64,000 bases of DNA from Tsukamurella spumae (GCF_012396015.1 NZ_JAAXOQ010000004.1:1-64000), one strand, 5' to 3'; counted from the stretch's first letter, positions 39,858 through 50,174 are shown. Notes: generated from the sequence alone by a model not told the origin. Numbers and translations are program-made.

Positions 39858-40487
39858 TTACGGCGTACCCGTCCGCCCGGCCGTGCCGGCGGGCAGCACG
39901 CGGTTCACCAGGACGGCCGATGCGTCGCCCTGTGCGCACGACGGTGTGACCGCCAGGACGCGCAGGTCACCGAGGCGGCCGCCCGGGAGCAGTAGGACGG
40001 TGGCGGGCTCGCCGCGCAGATCCATCCTCCCGGCGCCGAGGAGCGTGCGTCCGCCCGGCGCGACCGCTGCGGCGTCGAGGCACCGGGCGAGGGCGGCACC
40101 GTCGGCGAAGGGCCCCCTGTCTCCCCCCGGCGATGCCGCGGCGAGGAGCACCGCGGGCTCCGGCATCGTGCTCGGTTCTTCCACCGTGCTCAGGGCGACG
40201 GCGCCGGCCAGCACACCCACCGCCGCGGCAGTCGCGGCGAGGCCGTACCGCAGGCGCCGACGGGGCAGCGTGGGGGCCGGGGCCGCGCGCAGCGCGGCCT
40301 CGATCCGATGCACGGCCAGAGGTGAGACGTCCGCCGGGCCGTCCGGGCCCACCCACTGTGCGAAGGTCCGATCGCTGTACTCGGCGAGCGCCGCGTCCAC
40401 CCGCGCCTCCTGGGCACGGCTGAGCCGCGGGGCCTTCTCGCCCTCGTCGTCCTGGCCGCGGTGCGCCCGCGATGCTGCGTGCCCCAT
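39858..40487 (-). CDS. Anti-sigma-M-like single-pass membrane protein
   Basis: A 209-residue protein at the position of M. tuberculosis Rv3912, the SigM anti-sigma factor. The cytoplasmic N-terminal 90 residues are charged. One membrane helix follows (YGLAATAAAVGVLAGAVAL, about 85-103), and the outer part has two cysteines (ARCLDAAAV and TPSCAQGD) that could form a disulphide. ATG 40485-40487 has a strong GGAGG site. It is 117 bases downstream of sigM. The function is inferred from position and topology, and sequence similarity to known anti-sigma domains is weak by eye. Confidence 0.75.
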   Translation of the reverse strand: MGHAASRAHRGQDDEGEKAPRLSRAQEARVDAALAEYSDRTFAQWVGPDGPADVSPLAVHRIEAALRAAPAPTLPRRRLRYGLAATAAAVGVLAGAVALSTVEEPSTMPEPAVLLAAASPGGDRGPFADGAALARCLDAAAVAPGGRTLLGAGRMDLRGEPATVLLLPGGRLGDLRVLAVTPSCAQGDASAVLVNRVLPAGTAGRTGTP

Positions 40488-40604
40488 CGTAACCTCCTCT
40501 CATCAATTGGACGCACCAGCGTGCCGATCGGTTCCCACCGATCTCAGTACGGATTGTGCGGTGCCGGTGCGAGAGGCCTCCGGCCCGGCGCGGGGCTCAG
40601 CAGG

Positions 40605-41255
40605 TCAACGCAGGAGGCGCTCGAGCCGGGCCCGGGCGCGCGCACGGCGGCTCTTGACGGTACCGGGAGCGACGCCCAGCAGCTCCGCCGCCTGGGAGAC
40701 GGAGAGCCCGTGCATGTCCACGGCGATCACCGCCGCGCGCTGGTCGTCCGGCAGCATGCGCAGCGCGGTGTCCACGGAGAGTCTTCGCTCGAGATCCGCG
40801 GCGGTGCGGCCCTCGTCCGAGGCGAGGCCGCTCGGATCGTCGGGCATGGGCAGGGTCGTCCGGACCTGGTTGCGGCGCGCTCGGTCCAGGCACGCGTTGA
40901 TGACGATGCGGTGCAGCCAACTGGCGACCCGGCAGTCGCCGCGGAAGCCCGGGGACAGCTGATACGCGCGGAGCATCGCGTCCTGCAGGCAGTCCTCGGC
41001 GTCGGCGTGGTCCCGGATGGTGCGCAGGGCCGTGGCCATGAGTTGTTGGCGGTGGCGCCGGAACAGCCGAGCGAAGGCCTCGTGATCGCCGCGCGAGGCG
41101 GCGCGCAGCAGTCGCTCGTCCGACACGTCGTCCGGGGCGTCCACGTGCGTGGATGACGGTGCGGCAGTGGATGGGTGCGGCTCCGCGCCGGTGCCGTCGG
41201 TCGCCGGGCCCCCCGACCCGGACGACCGCGAGATGGTGTTCCCCCGCTCGGTCAT
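40605..41255 (-). CDS. sigM: ECF RNA polymerase sigma factor SigM
   Basis: A 216-residue extracytoplasmic-function sigma factor. After a disordered 45-residue N-terminus, region 2 covers about 50-120 (DAEDCLQDAMLRAYQ, FRGDCRVASWLHRIVINACLD in parts). Region 4 has LSVSQAAELLGVAPGTVKSRRARARARL. The gene order sigM, anti-sigma, trxB, trxA, cwlM matches M. tuberculosis. It probably controls envelope or redox stress genes and is held by the membrane protein downstream. Confidence 0.92.
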   Translation of the reverse strand: MTERGNTISRSSGSGGPATDGTGAEPHPSTAAPSSTHVDAPDDVSDERLLRAASRGDHEAFARLFRRHRQQLMATALRTIRDHADAEDCLQDAMLRAYQLSPGFRGDCRVASWLHRIVINACLDRARRNQVRTTLPMPDDPSGLASDEGRTAADLERRLSVDTALRMLPDDQRAAVIAVDMHGLSVSQAAELLGVAPGTVKSRRARARARLERLLR

Positions 41256-41456
41256 GCAGGGATGTTAGGGCGTGCCGAGACCGATCCGAGACATTTCTCT
41301 GCTATTCAATTATCGACACCGAGCGGCTATCGAGATTCGGGATTTCACATGTGTTCGGCGATTCGACGTGAGCGGCGTTAGAGTCGTCGGTAGGCCAGGT
41401 GGCGCACCCGTCGCTGTGGATTCTCCATTCACGCGCGAGCTATCAGGAGGCCTCTC

Positions 41457-44400
41457 ATGGTCGAACCGTCCCGTTTTCCGTCCGACGACGCGTCCACGCC
41501 CGTCCACGACACCCCTTCCGCGGCTGCTCCGGATCACCTCGTCGACGCCACCGTCGCCCGTGCACAGCGCTGGCTGCGCGCGAGCCGCGGCGAACGCCCC
41601 GCGGAGGTGGGCCGGCGCGAGGCGGCCGCGACCGCGAGCCTCGCTGCGCTGCTGCATGATCCGAGCGGCGTCGAGTTCACGATGGGCTTCGTCGACCGGG
41701 TCGCGCGCCCGGAGGACGACCGGGTCGCGGCGAAGGCGCTGCGCCGACTCGTCTCCCCCGCCGGCGGCGGCGCCCCCGGGTCGACGTTCATGAGCCCGCT
41801 CGACGCGGCGATGCTCCGGGTGGGCACCATCGCCGCCGGGATCGCGCCGTCGGTCGCGATGCCTGTTGCGCGGCTGCGGCTGCGTCAGCTGGTGGGGCAC
41901 TTGGTGTTCGACGCCGACGGCGAGAGGCTGCAGCGTCGCCTGCGCCGGGCCCGCGAGGTGGGGGTCAGGCTCAACCTGAACCTGCTCGGCGAGGCGGTCC
42001 TCGGCCAGGGCGAGGCCGACGACCGGCTCTCGCGCACCCACGAGCTGCTCGCCGACCCGTCGGTCGACTACGTCTCGATCAAGGTCTCCTCCGTGGTGGC
42101 CCAGCTCGTCCCATGGGACCTCGAGGGCAACCGCGAGCGGATCGTCGAGCGGCTGCGGCCGCTCTACCGCACCGCCCGCGACGGTGGGAAGTTCGTGAAC
42201 CTGGACATGGAGGAGTACAAGGACCTGGACCTGACACTCGAGGTGTTCACCGCGCTCCTCGGCGAGCCCGAGTTCCTTTCGCTCACCGCGGGAATCGTGC
42301 TGCAGGCCTATCTTCCCGATGCCCCGGCCGCCCTCGCGCGGCTCACCGACTTCGCCCGCCGCCGCGTCGCCATGGGCGGCGCGCCGATCAAGGTCCGGCT
42401 GGTCAAGGGCGCCAACCTCGCGATGGAGCGCGTCGACGCGGAGCTCCACGACTGGCCGCTCGCGACCTACGGCGACAAGGCCGACGTGGACGCCAACTAC
42501 CTCCGGATGGTCGATACGGCGCTGCGTCCCGAGAACGCCGACGCGATCCGGATCGGCGTCGCCTCGCAGAACCTGTTCTCCGTGGCCTACGCGGTGGAAC
42601 TCGCCGCTGCACGGGATGTGCAGCGCCAGTTGGACATCGAGATGCTGCAGGGAATGGCGCCGATGGAGGCGGCCGCCGTGCGCGCCGACGTGGGCTCACT
42701 CATCCTGTACACGCCCGTGGTGCACTCCGGTGACTTCGACGTCGCCGTGTCCTACCTCGTGCGCCGCCTCGAGGAGAACTCCTCCAGCGACAACTTCCTG
42801 TACTCCATGTTCAGCCCCGACGCCGGCGCGATCGACCTGGAGGAGCGGCGCTTCCGGGCGGCCGTCGCGCGGCGCGATGCGGTGCGGAACGGGCCGAACC
42901 GGGTGCAGGACCGCGGGAACGACGCGGTGGAGCGCCGCGACGGCGCCTTCGTCGGCGAGCCGGACACCGACCCGTCGACACCGGGGAACCGGGCATGGGC
43001 CCGCGCGGCCCTCGCGAGTCCGGTCAGCGTCGAAACGCCCGCGCCGGTGACGGATCCCGCGGACGTCGACGGTGCGGTGGAGCGGGCGCTGGCCGCGCAG
43101 CGGCGGTGGTCCCGCTCGCCCGCCGCCGAGCGAGCCGCGCTTCTGCACCGGGTGGCCGAGGAGCTGGCGCGGCGGCGCGGCGATCTGCTGGGCGTGATGT
43201 CCTACGAGGCGGGCAAAACCGTCTCCGAGGCCGATCCTGAACTGTCCGAGGCGATCGACTTCGCGCGGTACTACGCGCAGAGCGCGCTGGACCTCGATGC
43301 CGTCACGGCCGGCGAAGCCGTTTTCACGCCGCACCGTCTCGTCGTGGTGACACCGCCGTGGAACTTCCCCGTCGCGATCCCCCTGGGCGGCGTGCTGGCC
43401 GCGCTCGCGGCGGGCGCCGCGGTGATCCTCAAACCGGCCCCGCAGGTGCTGGGGTGCGCGACCGCGGCGATCGCCGCGCTCCACGCCGCCGGCGTTCCCG
43501 AGGACCTGGTGCAACTGGTGAACGCCGACGAGGCGGACGCCGGACGCCGCCTGGTGACCCACCCCGACGCGGATGCGGTGGTGCTGACGGGCGCCAGCGA
43601 GACGGCGGCGCTGTTCCGTGGCTGGCGACCGGACCTGGACCTGCTCGCCGAGACCTCCGGCAAGAACGCCATGATCATCACCCCCGCGGCCGACCCCGAT
43701 CTCGCGGTGAACGACCTGGTGCGCAGCGCCTTCGGGCACGCGGGCCAGAAGTGTTCCGCCGCGTCGCTGGCCATCCTGGTGGGCAGCGCCGGCCGCTCGC
43801 AGCGCGTGCTGGGACAGTTGCGGGACGCCGTCCGCACCCTGGTGGTGGGCGAGGGGTACGACCTGGGCACCACCGTCGGCCCGCTGATCGAGCCCGCCAC
43901 CGGCAAGCTCCTGCGCGGGCTCACGCGGCCGGGGCCCGGCGAGAGCTGGCTCGTCGAGCCGCGCAGGCTCGACGACGCGGGGCGCTTCTACTCGCCCGGC
44001 GTGCTCGACGGTGTGGTCGAGGGCAGCTGGTTCCACACCACCGAGCTGTTCGGGCCGGTCCTGGGCATCATGCGGGCCGCGACCCTCGACGATGCCCTGC
44101 GGTTGCAGAACTCCACCGGCTACGGGCTCACCGCGGGCCTGCACAGCCTGGACCCCGACGAGATCGACCACTGGCGCGAGAAGGTGGAGGCCGGGAACCT
44201 CTACATCAACCGCCACATGACCGGCGCCATCGTGCAGCGGCAGTCCTTCGGCGGCTGGAAGCGCTCGTCCATCGGCCCCGGTGCCAAGGCGGGTGGCCCC
44301 AACTACGTGGCGCAGTTCGGACGGTGGGCCGACGCCGCGCCGGCGACGGGTCCCGACGGGTCGCCGGGACTTCCCGAGGTGGCGCCCACCGTGTTCAGCG

Positions 44401-44942
44401 AGCGGATGATCACCGCGGCCGGGGACCTGTCCACCGCGGACGAGCAGTGGCTGCACGCCGCCGCCGCGTCCGACGAACGGGCCTGGGACGCCGAGTTCGG
44501 GGTGGAGCACGATCCCACCGGGCTGACCAGTGAGGCGAACGTGTTCCGCTACCGCCCGCTCCCCCACCTGGAGGTGCGGGTGGGGGTCGGTGCTCGCCCG
44601 CGGGACCTGGTGCGGCTCCAGCTGGCCGCCGCCCGCACCGGTACCAGGCTGGACGTGACCGTCAGCCCCGACGCGCCCGCCATGCCCTTCGCGGCGCCCG
44701 AGCACACCGCGCAGGACTACGCCGACGGCCTGGCGGGGCGCGCCGAACCCGTGCGGATCCGACTGCTCGGCGAGGCCGAGCCCGAGGTGGCGGCCGCGGC
44801 CGCCCGGCACGGTCACAGCGTGCTGCGCGGGCCGGTCCTGCTCTCCGGCCGACGGGAGATGCTCTGCGTGCTCCGCGAGCAGGCGGTGAGCACCACCAGG
44901 CACCGCTACGGCCACATCGCAGGCGGCCCGGCCGGCCTATAG
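41457..44942 (+). CDS. putA: Bifunctional proline dehydrogenase / glutamate-semialdehyde dehydrogenase
   Basis: A 1161-residue enzyme that oxidises proline to glutamate in two steps. The FAD-dependent proline dehydrogenase barrel spans about 90-470 (KVRLVKGANLAMERVD, GVASQNLFSVAYA). The NAD-dependent aldehyde dehydrogenase covers about 520-970, with the catalytic Cys in FGHAGQKCSAASLAIL. A C-terminal 200-residue region of the long PutA type follows. M. tuberculosis has separate genes for the two steps. There is no N-terminal ribbon-helix-helix, so it should not be a DNA-binding PutA. It overlaps the end of the convergent tag gene by six bases. Confidence 0.95.
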   Translation: MVEPSRFPSDDASTPVHDTPSAAAPDHLVDATVARAQRWLRASRGERPAEVGRREAAATASLAALLHDPSGVEFTMGFVDRVARPEDDRVAAKALRRLVSPAGGGAPGSTFMSPLDAAMLRVGTIAAGIAPSVAMPVARLRLRQLVGHLVFDADGERLQRRLRRAREVGVRLNLNLLGEAVLGQGEADDRLSRTHELLADPSVDYVSIKVSSVVAQLVPWDLEGNRERIVERLRPLYRTARDGGKFVNLDMEEYKDLDLTLEVFTALLGEPEFLSLTAGIVLQAYLPDAPAALARLTDFARRRVAMGGAPIKVRLVKGANLAMERVDAELHDWPLATYGDKADVDANYLRMVDTALRPENADAIRIGVASQNLFSVAYAVELAAARDVQRQLDIEMLQGMAPMEAAAVRADVGSLILYTPVVHSGDFDVAVSYLVRRLEENSSSDNFLYSMFSPDAGAIDLEERRFRAAVARRDAVRNGPNRVQDRGNDAVERRDGAFVGEPDTDPSTPGNRAWARAALASPVSVETPAPVTDPADVDGAVERALAAQRRWSRSPAAERAALLHRVAEELARRRGDLLGVMSYEAGKTVSEADPELSEAIDFARYYAQSALDLDAVTAGEAVFTPHRLVVVTPPWNFPVAIPLGGVLAALAAGAAVILKPAPQVLGCATAAIAALHAAGVPEDLVQLVNADEADAGRRLVTHPDADAVVLTGASETAALFRGWRPDLDLLAETSGKNAMIITPAADPDLAVNDLVRSAFGHAGQKCSAASLAILVGSAGRSQRVLGQLRDAVRTLVVGEGYDLGTTVGPLIEPATGKLLRGLTRPGPGESWLVEPRRLDDAGRFYSPGVLDGVVEGSWFHTTELFGPVLGIMRAATLDDALRLQNSTGYGLTAGLHSLDPDEIDHWREKVEAGNLYINRHMTGAIVQRQSFGGWKRSSIGPGAKAGGPNYVAQFGRWADAAPATGPDGSPGLPEVAPTVFSERMITAAGDLSTADEQWLHAAAASDERAWDAEFGVEHDPTGLTSEANVFRYRPLPHLEVRVGVGARPRDLVRLQLAAARTGTRLDVTVSPDAPAMPFAAPEHTAQDYADGLAGRAEPVRIRLLGEAEPEVAAAAARHGHSVLRGPVLLSGRREMLCVLREQAVSTTRHRYGHIAGGPAGL

Positions 44943-45551
44943 GCCGGGCCCGGCGTCCCAGACGCCGGAGCTGCCGCGCCGGTGGCTGCCCACCAGATGA
45001 TCGTCGACGATGCCCACCGCCTGCATCAGGGCGTACATCGTGGTGGGACCCACGAACCGGAAACCCCGGCGGCGCAGCTCCTTCGACAGCGCCACCGACT
45101 CCGGTGAGGTGGCGGCGACCTCGGCTATCGTGCGCGGCGCCGGTGTGCGCTCCGGCCGGAACGACCACACCAGCGGGACCAGGCCGCCGTCCTCGCGCAG
45201 CGCGACGGTGGCCCGCGCGTTGCCGATGGTGGCCTCGATCTTCTGCCGATTCCGGATGATCCCCGCATCGGCCATCAACCGCTCGACGTCCGTCTCGTCG
45301 AACGCCGCCACCGCGTCCGGGTCGAAGTCCGCGAAGCCGGCCCGGAACGCCGGGCGCTTGCGCAGCACCGTCGCCCAGGACAGGCCCGCCTGGAAGCCCT
45401 CGAGCGCGATGCGCTCGAACAGTCCGCGCTCGTCCCGGACGGGCATGCCCCATTCCGTGTCGTAGTACTCCCGCAGCAGACCGTCGGCCGCCCAGGCCGG
45501 GCGCGCCAATCCGTCGTCGCCGATCACAACGCCGTCCGTCGATTCCGTCAT
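44937..45551 (-). CDS. tag: DNA-3-methyladenine glycosylase I, lacking most zinc ligands
   Basis: A 204-residue base-excision enzyme that removes 3-methyladenine. The family blocks YYDTEWGMP, LEGFQAGLSWATVLRKR, AGIIRNRQKIEATIGNARA and RRGFRFVGPTTMYALMQAVG are clear. In E. coli Tag a zinc snap uses Cys4, His17, His175 and Cys179. Here the N-terminal Cys is absent (ARPAW), YHD is YYD, and VVGCC is LVGSH, so only the His of DDH remains. The pocket Glu and Trp are kept, so activity may persist without zinc. ATG 45549-45551 is chosen over the longer frame. It converges on putA. Confidence 0.92.
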   Translation of the reverse strand: MTESTDGVVIGDDGLARPAWAADGLLREYYDTEWGMPVRDERGLFERIALEGFQAGLSWATVLRKRPAFRAGFADFDPDAVAAFDETDVERLMADAGIIRNRQKIEATIGNARATVALREDGGLVPLVWSFRPERTPAPRTIAEVAATSPESVALSKELRRRGFRFVGPTTMYALMQAVGIVDDHLVGSHRRGSSGVWDAGPGL

Positions 45552-45676
45552 CTCGTTCCCCCCGATCGAGTGCGCCCGGCGGGCGCCGTCACCGTCGAAC
45601 GTAGAGCACACCCCTGACGAGTTCCCGCCAAGCGCCGGCCAAGGCTTCGTTCAGCGGCGTGGACGAGGATGCGGTC

Positions 45677-46558
45677 ATGTCCGATTCCGTCGATCCGCTC
45701 CGCGTCCTGCGCGCGCGGTGGTGCCTGCTCGCCGCGGCGGAGCCCGTCCTCGCCGCCGCGGGTGCCCCCCTGCCCTTCCGAGTGACGGTGAGCGCCGGCG
45801 ATCGCGGCGTCGCCCGCTACGACGCGTCGTCGACCGCCGGAGCGACCCTCACCTGGTTCGGCCCCGATCGGGCGGTGCTCTCGTGCGGGGATCTCGGGTG
45901 GCGCGTCCCCGGTGCGCAGGGGCCGGAGGACCGGGTGGCCGGCGCACCGTCGTGGATGGAGCACGTGAGCGCGCTGGACCACCGGGTGGCCGCTCAGCAC
46001 TACGGCTGGCTGGGCGTCTGGGACGACGGGGCCTGGGCGGCGGATGCGGCCCCCGAGCCGGGTGCGCCGCTGCCGCCCGTTCAGGGCACGGCGGCGACGG
46101 CGCTCGCCCTGGGCGCGCGCCTCGAGCAGACCGACTCGCTGTTCCACCTCGTCCGGATGTGCGAGTACGAGTGGCTCGATGCCGCGGCGTGGTGGACGAT
46201 CTTCCGCAGCCTGGCGCCCGAGCGCGTCATCGACGAGTCCTGGACGCAGCTCATCGACCTCGGACTGACCCAGTGGACGGGCGGGGGTCCGGTGTTCGAC
46301 GGGGTGCCCGGACGGACACCGTCGGAGGCGGAACATGCTGCGGCGGAACACGCCCGTGAGCGCGGCCTGCAGATCCCCGACGAGGTGCGGGTGGCGGCGG
46401 CCATGCGGACGCGGGACGGCTGGCAGGTGCGCTTGCTGGACTATCGCGACGCCGATAGGTCACGGCCGCTGGTGATCTCGGTGCCGGACCAGGGTTCGGC
46501 GTGGATCGAGGACGCGACCTCCGCCGGGCTCAGGAGCCCTGGAACTCGACCTGATTGA
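45677..46558 (+). CDS. Hypothetical protein
   Basis: A 293-residue acidic protein with many Trp residues and no signal peptide or membrane helix. ATG 45677 has GAGGA upstream, and GTG 45659 in the same frame is an alternative. Blocks such as LVRMCEYEWLDAAAWWTIFRS suggest a helical core. No enzyme motif is visible. It converges on murJ, and their 3' ends overlap by 29 bases (46530-46558). I do not recognise the family. Confidence 0.7.
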   Translation: MSDSVDPLRVLRARWCLLAAAEPVLAAAGAPLPFRVTVSAGDRGVARYDASSTAGATLTWFGPDRAVLSCGDLGWRVPGAQGPEDRVAGAPSWMEHVSALDHRVAAQHYGWLGVWDDGAWAADAAPEPGAPLPPVQGTAATALALGARLEQTDSLFHLVRMCEYEWLDAAAWWTIFRSLAPERVIDESWTQLIDLGLTQWTGGGPVFDGVPGRTPSEAEHAAAEHARERGLQIPDEVRVAAAMRTRDGWQVRLLDYRDADRSRPLVISVPDQGSAWIEDATSAGLRSPGTRPD

Positions 46559-49500
46559 TCGTGGTGTACCACTCGTTGCCGGACTCCTTGGTGAGGCCGG
46601 TGATCCACACCAGGACGTAGCGCGTGCGCGGAGCGACGGTACTGACGTGGAAGTCGTTCGCGCCCTTGCGGATGGTGCCGGACCAGACCACGGAGGTCTC
46701 GTCCAGGGTCTTCACGGAGTCCTTGGTGGCGGTGCGCACCTCGATGGTGCTGCCCTGACTGGGCGAGGTGATCGTGCCGCGGGTGAGCGAGACCGCCTTG
46801 TCGAGCGTGACGATGAAGCCGACGCCCTTCTTGAGGTTCCCGAACGCGGGGCCGACCTTGTAGGTGTCGGTCTTCCACGCCGGGGTCTTGCCCGTGAGCA
46901 CGTTGCTCAGGTTCGCCGCGGAGTCCTTGGAGGAGGCGAAATCGACCAGCGAGACACCGGTGCCCTTGACCGGGGCACCGACCCCGGGTGCCGGCGCGGG
47001 CGCTGCCGCGGCGGACGAGGCGGTGGTGGACGGGTAGAGCGAGCCGACGCTCGACTGCGTGTCCTTGCCACCGGTCAGGTTGCTGATCAGCAGCGTCAGG
47101 CCGATGATGACGAGAAGCACGACCACGCACGCGGCGATCACCAGCAGCGGCACGTTCTTCTTGCCGCCGCCGATCCGGCTCAGCAGCGACTGCTTGGACT
47201 GGATCCGCTTGGCGGGTGTGGGGCGGTCCGCGAGGGAGGGCACCGCACGCGGCGGCACCTCACGGGGTGCCCCGCGCGGCGGCTCCTCGCGCACCGGCGC
47301 GAGCAGGTCGGTCTTCACGTCCACGACGGACGCCTGGTCCAGGAGCTGCTGGACGGTGGCCGCGGTGCGGATGCCCTGGCCGCCCTCGAGCGTGCGGGTG
47401 GCGACCGCCGAGATCTCGAACGGGATGTCGCCCTTGGCGTCCCGGGGCTCCACCGGACTGCCGTTCGCGTCGGCGTCGGCCTGCCGGATCCCGGCGACGG
47501 TGCCGGTGCCGGTGGTCACCGTGCGCCCGGTGGCGGCGTCGAGGGGCCAGCGCTCGAGCAGCAGCGCGTAGAGCACGGCGCCCAGCCCGCGGACATCGGA
47601 CTCCTTCGAGGCATCGGCCAGCGTGCCGGGGAACGCGAGGAAGGCGTGCCCGTCCTGGGAGATGCGTACACGGTCGGGATGGTCGATGGACAGGGCCGCG
47701 CCGGCGCGGTGCGCGCCCTCGGCGGCCCCGGCGAGCGCGCGAACGGCCTTGGCCGCGCCGATCGCCGACGGATGCGTGCCGGCCACGTCGGCCAGCGAGC
47801 TGCTGGGAATCCACTCGGCCACGACGATGCCGCCCGAGCTGCCGCGCACCACGTCGAGCACCCTGGCCAGGCCGTTCGAGTGGACGCGACCCAGGCGCAG
47901 CGTGCGCGAGAGGATCGACTGGGGGCCCTCGCCGCGCAGGCTGATCTGGGCGCCGCGCTCGGGCGCCGGGGCGCGTTGCTCGGAGTCGACGAAGGTCAGG
48001 GCCACATCACGGTCGAGGTTGATGTCGCGCGCCTGCCAGAACTGCAGGCCGCGGATGCCGCCGTAGTGCTCGATCAACCGGTAGCGGCCACCCGCCACGA
48101 CGGCGCCCGGGATGAGCTCCGGGCCGCGGGGGGCGTCGTCGCCCTCGTCGAGCGGGGCCGGCATGCTCGGCTGCGCGGACGGCAGCCGCATCTGACCGGT
48201 GCCCGGTGCCTCGTGCCCGGAAGTACCTGCGGAGTCGTCCTCGGTCACTGCGAATGCTCCTCTTCTGCGGTACCTGAGGCCCGTGGTCGGTTGTTCGGCG
48301 CCCGCCCGCGGGCGTCGGGGAACATGGCTTTGACCAGCATACGGGAGGCCGATGTCGTCGGCGATCCGCGGCAGCTGGGCGGTGATCTCCTCGCGACGGA
48401 GGCTCGCGTAGGCCTCGAGCTCGTCGAGTCGCATCTCCCGGGTATCGGGGGCGCGAGCGGCCTCGCGCTCCGGTTCCGACGGTGCGCTGGCCCGCAGGGC
48501 CGGGACGAACCGGCCCGCGATGCGCCGCAGGGGTGCCAGGATCGCCAGCACGTCCGGCACCCGCCACAGGGCGAGCAGCGCATAGATCAACGTCATGCAG
48601 AGTACGCCTGCAATTGCAAGGTACACGAAGGCGCCCGCCGGGCCGCTCCGGTCGATCGCCTTGAGCACGCCGAGTTGCATGACCGCGTAGATCGTGACGA
48701 CCACCAGCACGGAGACCGTGGTCGTCTGGATCAACGTGCGGGTGACATTCGTCAGGCGCAGCGGTCCCAGTGTCCGGCGCAGGAGGTACCAGCCCATGAT
48801 GGCGCCGGCGGTGTACGCCAGGCCGCGGGCGGTGCCGACGAACTCGACGATCCGGTGCTCGTCGTCGACGAGGACCGGCACCAGGTACGACAGCCCGATC
48901 TGCGCGGTCACGATGACGACGACGATGCCGGTCGGGATCCAGGCGCGCTCCTGGGCGTAGAAGACCCGCAGGTGGATGAGCACCATCGCGTACGGGACCA
49001 GCACGAACGCCGAGAACGAGATCGCGGTGCCCAGGAAGTTCGCGTCGTCCTGGCTGAACTGCCCGACGTTGAACAGCGCGCGCCCGATGGACGGGCCGAA
49101 GACCGTCAGGAAGGCCACGACCGGCACCAGCGCGACCATGGTGATCCGGGTGGCCACCGACAGGTCGTCGAGGACGGCGTTGCGATTGCCCTCGGCGGCG
49201 TTGCGGGACAGTCGCGGCATGACCGCGGTCAGCAGGGCGACGCCGATCACGCCGTACGGCAGCTGCAGCACCATCCACGCGTACTGGTAGATCGCGGGCC
49301 CGCCGTCGGAGGCGTGCGAAAGGATCGGCGTGACGGCGTACCAGCCGGCCAGGGAGATGAAGACATAGGCGACGATCGCGATGCCCATCGACCCGAAGTG
49401 CTTGAGCCGGTCGTCGATGCCCCAGCGCAGGCGCAGCTTGATCCCGGACCGGCGCATCGCGGGGATCTGGATCAATGCCTGCAGCACCACACCCAGGGTG

Positions 49501-50174
49501 CTGCCGATGCCCAGCACCAGCAGCTTCGGCTGGCCCATCGCCGTCGGATTCAGCGTGAGCTCGCCGGGCATCAGGTAGAAGAGCACCAGCGTGGCGATCT
49601 GCACCGTGTTGCAGGCCACCGGCGCCCAGGCTCCCGGCTTGAACTCGTCCCGGGTGTTGAGCATCGCGGTGAACAGGGCCGACAGTCCGAAGAACACCAG
49701 CTGCGGCAGGAACATGATCACGAGGGCCTGGGTGAGGCCCTCGTCGACCTTGGACCCACCGACCAGGAGCCCGACCAGCACGGGGGACAGCGCGAGCGAC
49801 ACGACCAGCGCGATACCCAGGATGGTCAGCGAGAGCGTGAACAGGCGCTCGAAGAAGGCCTGGCCCCGATCCGTGTCCTCCATCTCCGCGCGCACCAGAA
49901 CGGGGATCACCAGCGCGGTCAGCACCTGGCCGAGCACCAGCTCGGAGACCTGCTGCGGCATCTGGTTGGCGATGCTGAACGCCGAGGCGACCGCCGGCCC
50001 CAGGATCGCCGCGAGCAGGATCGTGCGCAGGAAGCCGGTGACCCGCGAGGTGAGCGTCGCAACCGCGACCGAACCCGTGGAACGCAGCAGACTGGAGGTA
50101 CCGCCGCCGTCGCCTTCACCGCGGGTGGCGGACTGGCTGCTCGGCGGGATGTGCCGGGGCTCGGCGCGGCTCAT
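46530..50174 (-). CDS. murJ: Lipid II flippase MurJ with pseudokinase domain
   Basis: A 1214-residue membrane protein like M. tuberculosis Rv3910 (MviN). The first about 530 residues form the multi-helix MurJ flippase that moves lipid II across the membrane. A cytoplasmic pseudokinase spans roughly 680-950. Its VAIK lysine is replaced (DVALTFVD), and HRD and DFG motifs are missing. One helix (VPLLVIAACVVVLLVIIGLT) and an extracellular beta domain follow. In mycobacteria the phosphorylated pseudokinase recruits FhaA to control peptidoglycan synthesis. ATG 50172-50174 overlaps the stop of the DUF6049 gene, so they are coupled. Confidence 0.95.
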   Translation of the reverse strand: MSRAEPRHIPPSSQSATRGEGDGGGTSSLLRSTGSVAVATLTSRVTGFLRTILLAAILGPAVASAFSIANQMPQQVSELVLGQVLTALVIPVLVRAEMEDTDRGQAFFERLFTLSLTILGIALVVSLALSPVLVGLLVGGSKVDEGLTQALVIMFLPQLVFFGLSALFTAMLNTRDEFKPGAWAPVACNTVQIATLVLFYLMPGELTLNPTAMGQPKLLVLGIGSTLGVVLQALIQIPAMRRSGIKLRLRWGIDDRLKHFGSMGIAIVAYVFISLAGWYAVTPILSHASDGGPAIYQYAWMVLQLPYGVIGVALLTAVMPRLSRNAAEGNRNAVLDDLSVATRITMVALVPVVAFLTVFGPSIGRALFNVGQFSQDDANFLGTAISFSAFVLVPYAMVLIHLRVFYAQERAWIPTGIVVVIVTAQIGLSYLVPVLVDDEHRIVEFVGTARGLAYTAGAIMGWYLLRRTLGPLRLTNVTRTLIQTTTVSVLVVVTIYAVMQLGVLKAIDRSGPAGAFVYLAIAGVLCMTLIYALLALWRVPDVLAILAPLRRIAGRFVPALRASAPSEPEREAARAPDTREMRLDELEAYASLRREEITAQLPRIADDIGLPYAGQSHVPRRPRAGAEQPTTGLRYRRRGAFAVTEDDSAGTSGHEAPGTGQMRLPSAQPSMPAPLDEGDDAPRGPELIPGAVVAGGRYRLIEHYGGIRGLQFWQARDINLDRDVALTFVDSEQRAPAPERGAQISLRGEGPQSILSRTLRLGRVHSNGLARVLDVVRGSSGGIVVAEWIPSSSLADVAGTHPSAIGAAKAVRALAGAAEGAHRAGAALSIDHPDRVRISQDGHAFLAFPGTLADASKESDVRGLGAVLYALLLERWPLDAATGRTVTTGTGTVAGIRQADADANGSPVEPRDAKGDIPFEISAVATRTLEGGQGIRTAATVQQLLDQASVVDVKTDLLAPVREEPPRGAPREVPPRAVPSLADRPTPAKRIQSKQSLLSRIGGGKKNVPLLVIAACVVVLLVIIGLTLLISNLTGGKDTQSSVGSLYPSTTASSAAAAPAPAPGVGAPVKGTGVSLVDFASSKDSAANLSNVLTGKTPAWKTDTYKVGPAFGNLKKGVGFIVTLDKAVSLTRGTITSPSQGSTIEVRTATKDSVKTLDETSVVWSGTIRKGANDFHVSTVAPRTRYVLVWITGLTKESGNEWYTTINQVEFQGS

